The position numbers were made by a program, and so were the translations under genes. From CAYQDF01 sp964416175 (GTDB taxonomy: Bacteria > Chloroflexota > Anaerolineae > Anaerolineales > UBA4823): a stretch of DNA of 7,548 nucleotides. Below the pieces are notes generated by a model. That model worked only from the letters and a program-made list of their open reading frames with translations. It did not search any database and was not told where the DNA came from. The DNA is taken from positions 1 through 7,548 of the forward strand of contig CAYQDF010000145.1 in assembly GCA_964416175.1 (NCBI GenBank), given 5' to 3'. Of the stretch, positions 5,051-7,548 are shown in pieces; the first letter of the stretch is position 1; each line of letters starts with the position of its first letter.

Positions 5051-5950
5051 ATGAACAGACGCTGGTTGTGGATCATTGTTGGTGTGATTGCCTTCTTTGC
5101 AGTGCTTCTCGTCGGAGCTGTCGGTGGAGCAGGGATAACTTACCTCATCCTGCAGACCCACCCGGCGCGGGCTGCTGTCGAAACAGGAGTTGATACGCAG
5201 ACAGATGCCAGTTCCGAGGCGGGCGTCTTAGTCGCGGCGATCGTCCCGGGCAGCCCCGCTGAAAAGGCCGGGCTGAAGCGCGGTGACATCATCCTGGAGA
5301 TCGACGGCGAAGCGGTTAATTCCCCGCGTAATTTACTCGAAGCAATTCAGGCTAAGGAGCCAGGGGACACAATCGAGGCGACAGTCCAGCGTGGTTCCGA
5401 AAGGCTGACCTATTCCGTCGAGCTCGGCGAGCAGGAGGGGGAGGTCTTCCTGGGAGTGCGGCCGTGCGGCGACGTGTTCGGTGGGAGAGGCCCGCTCAGC
5501 GGCAGGCTGGACCCGTTCACCATCCCTCCATTCGGCCCGAATCTACCAGCTCTGCCGGAGGGCGTGCAGCGGGCGGTTATCGTGGGCCGCGTCACTCCCG
5601 ATAGCCCGGCGGACAAGGCTGGGCTGAAAGCCGGTGACGTGATCACGCAGGTGGATGGCGAACCAGTCAAAGGTCCCGCAGACCTGGCTGAGCAGGTACA
5701 AGCAAGAGAACCCGGCGATGGGATCACTCTGACCGTATACCGCGCAGGCGAGGAAGAGCCGCTTGAGATCAAGGCTGTCCTGGGAGAGCATCCCGACGAA
5801 GCTGGGAAAGCCTATTTGGGCGTGACGATCAGCGGTTTCATCCGCATCGATCAAGAGTCTCCAAACATCCCCGAGGCCTCCAATTTTGATTTCCGTCTGC
5901 TCCATCAGACAGATATCCTTCAAATGACCGGTCCAGGCCAGGATGCTTGA
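5051..5950 (+). CDS. Membrane-anchored protein with tandem PDZ domains, no protease domain
   Basis: This 299-residue protein has a short basic start (MNRRW), one transmembrane helix (about 6-34) and an extracytoplasmic remainder. PDZ1 spans about 57-125 (PGSPAEKAGLKRGDIILEIDG at 66-86, quoted in part) and PDZ2 about 132-245 (PDSPADKAGLKAGDVITQVDG from 183, in part). The two cores are clearly duplicated. FLGV (133-136) and YLGV (255-258) each look like the opening strand of a HtrA/YlbL-type PDZ unit, so the last 45 residues may be a truncated third unit. There is no GNSGGP serine-protease motif, no S16/Lon domain and no HExxH motif, so it is a binding or scaffold protein, not a protease. ATG 5051 is preceded by GGAGG (5037-5041) and GGAG (5045-5048). 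Its stop overlaps the sensor kinase start by 8 bases, indicating translational coupling and a shared role, probably presenting peptides or misfolded C-termini to the kinase. Confidence 0.88.
   Translation: MNRRWLWIIVGVIAFFAVLLVGAVGGAGITYLILQTHPARAAVETGVDTQTDASSEAGVLVAAIVPGSPAEKAGLKRGDIILEIDGEAVNSPRNLLEAIQAKEPGDTIEATVQRGSERLTYSVELGEQEGEVFLGVRPCGDVFGGRGPLSGRLDPFTIPPFGPNLPALPEGVQRAVIVGRVTPDSPADKAGLKAGDVITQVDGEPVKGPADLAEQVQAREPGDGITLTVYRAGEEEPLEIKAVLGEHPDEAGKAYLGVTISGFIRIDQESPNIPEASNFDFRLLHQTDILQMTGPGQDA
5243..5720 (+). repeat. Internal duplication encoding the two PDZ cores
   Basis: Residues 65-115 and 182-232 of the PDZ protein share the pattern P-x-SPA-x-KAGLK-x-GD-x-I followed by DGE-x-V and A-(K/R)-EPGD in the same spacing. 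The codons also remain similar (for example GCTGGGCTGAAA against GCCGGGCTGAAG), so this reads as an old domain duplication, not convergence. It is diverged enough that slippage or recombination between the copies is unlikely. Confidence 0.7.
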
Positions 5951-7544
5951 GGTGTTTCACTCCATCCGCTGGCGGCTGGTTGCCAGTTACGTCCTGTTGG
6001 CCCTGCTGACGGTGAGCGTCGTCGGGCTGTTATCGGTGGAAATCATTCGACGCTACAGCCGGCAGCAAGAAACAGCTGCTCTGCGTGCCAACGCCGAGGC
6101 CATCGCCGAACAGGCGCTTCCCCTGATCCTTGCAGGCTCGCCGGTTCAAGAGCTCCAGCAATTGGCTCAAGCCGCGTCTTTCCTTGGCGAATCCCGAGTG
6201 CGCATCCTGGACGACCAGAACCAGACCATCGCCGATTCAGGAATCCCTGGAACGGCAGAAGTGTTGATCCTGGTCCTGCCAGGTGCCCGGAGGACCCCCC
6301 AGGGGGAAGGCTGGCTCAGCCTCCATGTGTGGACCAGCCAGGGATCTTTGACTCTCCCCTTCGATGGTCTGCCGCTGGCCGAGCGTCTGCCGGGTGACGC
6401 AATCTTACAGCGCCTGCGGCGTTACTCTGGGCCTTGGGGAGGTCGCCTGGCATTCAGCGACACTTACCGCTCGGGGGAAGCCATCCCGGGCGGCGCAGAA
6501 CCAGAACAGACCCCCCAACCGAGGTCGACGAACCTGGTGCGCCATCCAGTTGGTGATCCAAGTGATCCGGTGGGGTACATTGAAGTGAGCGCAGGTCGGG
6601 CTTTCGGGGCTGCTGCGTTGACAGCCGCCCGGCGTGCTTTTCTCCTGGGCGGGACAGGCGCCGTCCTGCTGGCAGTCCTCTTCGGCCTGATGATGAGCCA
6701 GCGCCTGACGTCCCCATTGAGGCAGCTGGGAGAGGTTGCCGGGCGTATGGGAGCTGGCGACCTCTCCGTTCGCGCAACTGATCTTGGGAAGGACGAGATC
6801 GGGCTGCTGGCCAGGCAATTCAATCAGATGGCTGGCCAGCTGCAGGCCAGCTTCTCTGCCCTGCAGGCCGAGCGGGATGCCTTACGCCGTTTTGTGGCAG
6901 ATGCCTCTCACGAGCTGCGTACTCCGATCACAGCTTTGAAGAACTTCCTGACGCTGCTCCAGGGACCGGCTGCTAAAGACCAGGAAGCGCAGGCGGAATT
7001 CCTGGCCGAGAGCCAGGCCCAAGTCGACCGATTGGAGTGGATCACCCACAACCTCCTCGATCTAACGCGCCTGGATGCGGGATTGATCGAGCTGGACTTT
7101 GCCGAACACGACCTTGGTGAATTGATTACAACAGCCGCCTCCCCCTTCAGATCCCAGTTCGAGGAAAAAGGGATCCATCTACAAGTCTACAGGCCAGCCG
7201 AACCGGTGGTCTTGCGCTGCGATCTGCCCCGGCTTGAAATGGCGCTGGTAAACCTGCTCGACAATGCCTTGAAGTTCACTCCACAAGGAGGATCCGTCGT
7301 AATCGGCGCCGAGCGCGTGGAAGGTGCCGTCCGCATCTGGGTCACGGACAGCGGGCCGGGTATCGATCCACAGGATCTGCCGTACATCTTCGACCGTTTT
7401 TACCGCGGGCGCGGGCAGACCGGCGACGGCAGCGGGCTGGGATTGGCCATCGTTAAAAGCCTGGTAGAGGCCCAGGGAGGGCGCGTGCGCGTCGAGAGTA
7501 GAACGGGGAGGGGGACGAAATTTACCCTTGAATGGGATAAATAA
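5943..7544 (+). CDS. Membrane sensor histidine kinase (HAMP-HisKA-HATPase)
   Basis: This 533-residue class I histidine kinase is the likely phosphodonor for the upstream OmpR-type regulator. TM1 is about 12-35 and TM2 about 232-251, leaving a roughly 195-residue extracytoplasmic sensor region of no recognised type; it includes a Pro/Gly-rich stretch around GGAEPEQTPQPRS. HAMP covers about 252-305. The H-box DASHELRTPI contains the phosphoacceptor His323 with Glu324 and Thr327, the E-x-x-T phosphatase arrangement. The ATPase domain has the N-box NLLDNALKF (Asn437, Asn441), G1 DSGPGID (469-475), F-box IFDRFYRG and G2 GSGLGLAIV (from 496). All catalytic boxes are intact. ATG 5943 lies inside the end of the PDZ gene and TAA at 7542-7544 is 4 bases from the window end, so the gene is complete. 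The overlap with the PDZ gene means expression of the two is linked. The stimulus is unknown; envelope stress is one possibility given the PDZ partner. Confidence 0.95.
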   Translation: MLEVFHSIRWRLVASYVLLALLTVSVVGLLSVEIIRRYSRQQETAALRANAEAIAEQALPLILAGSPVQELQQLAQAASFLGESRVRILDDQNQTIADSGIPGTAEVLILVLPGARRTPQGEGWLSLHVWTSQGSLTLPFDGLPLAERLPGDAILQRLRRYSGPWGGRLAFSDTYRSGEAIPGGAEPEQTPQPRSTNLVRHPVGDPSDPVGYIEVSAGRAFGAAALTAARRAFLLGGTGAVLLAVLFGLMMSQRLTSPLRQLGEVAGRMGAGDLSVRATDLGKDEIGLLARQFNQMAGQLQASFSALQAERDALRRFVADASHELRTPITALKNFLTLLQGPAAKDQEAQAEFLAESQAQVDRLEWITHNLLDLTRLDAGLIELDFAEHDLGELITTAASPFRSQFEEKGIHLQVYRPAEPVVLRCDLPRLEMALVNLLDNALKFTPQGGSVVIGAERVEGAVRIWVTDSGPGIDPQDLPYIFDRFYRGRGQTGDGSGLGLAIVKSLVEAQGGRVRVESRTGRGTKFTLEWDK

Positions 7545-7548
7545 GATA

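Noticed and set aside
5051..5950. HtrA/DegP-type serine protease
   Set aside because: Only PDZ units are present; the trypsin-like domain and the GNSGG motif are absent.

Overview
The window looks like ordinary chromosomal DNA from a free-living bacterium of moderately high GC content. The gene mix is an archaeal/anaerobe-type adenosine-specific kinase, a short TIGR02822-like zinc alcohol dehydrogenase, a fumarate-reductase-like flavoprotein with a very short C-terminus, and a two-component system with a PDZ partner. Together these point to Chloroflexota (Anaerolineae-like). That is an inference from protein character, not something the sequence proves.

Layout. Bases 1-867 hold the C-terminal 288 codons of a fumarate reductase/succinate dehydrogenase-type FAD protein whose N-terminus lies outside the window. 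A 262-base spacer follows, carrying repeat copy A. Then come an adenosine-specific kinase (1130-1615) and a medium-chain zinc alcohol dehydrogenase (1692-2705), both on +. A HAD-IIA (NagD-like) phosphatase on - (2702-3466) converges on the dehydrogenase so tightly that the two stop codons share the palindrome CTAG. The 635-base stretch 3467-4101 has no long gene. It holds a likely 32-residue single-span membrane protein on - (3700-3798, with a strong ribosome binding site), hairpins, a short direct repeat, and repeat copy B in the opposite orientation to copy A.

The last 3.4 kb is a signalling locus on +: an OmpR/PhoB-type response regulator (4102-4833), a membrane-anchored protein with two PDZ domains and no protease domain (5051-5950), and a HAMP/HisKA/HATPase sensor kinase (5943-7544). 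The PDZ and kinase genes overlap by 8 bases and are presumably translationally coupled. The predicted topology puts both the PDZ tandem and the kinase sensor region outside the membrane, so the PDZ protein is a good candidate accessory sensor. A 9-bp tandem repeat upstream of the PDZ gene could be a response-regulator site.

The most notable items are the inverted repeat pair (46 of 51 core bases identical) that brackets the kinase-dehydrogenase-phosphatase-small-protein block, the unannotated small membrane protein, the PDZ protein inside a two-component operon, and an alcohol dehydrogenase whose first structural-zinc cysteine is replaced by aspartate. I see no tRNA, rRNA, CRISPR array, transposase or phage gene, and no clear evidence of a wholly new defence-type or mobile system.
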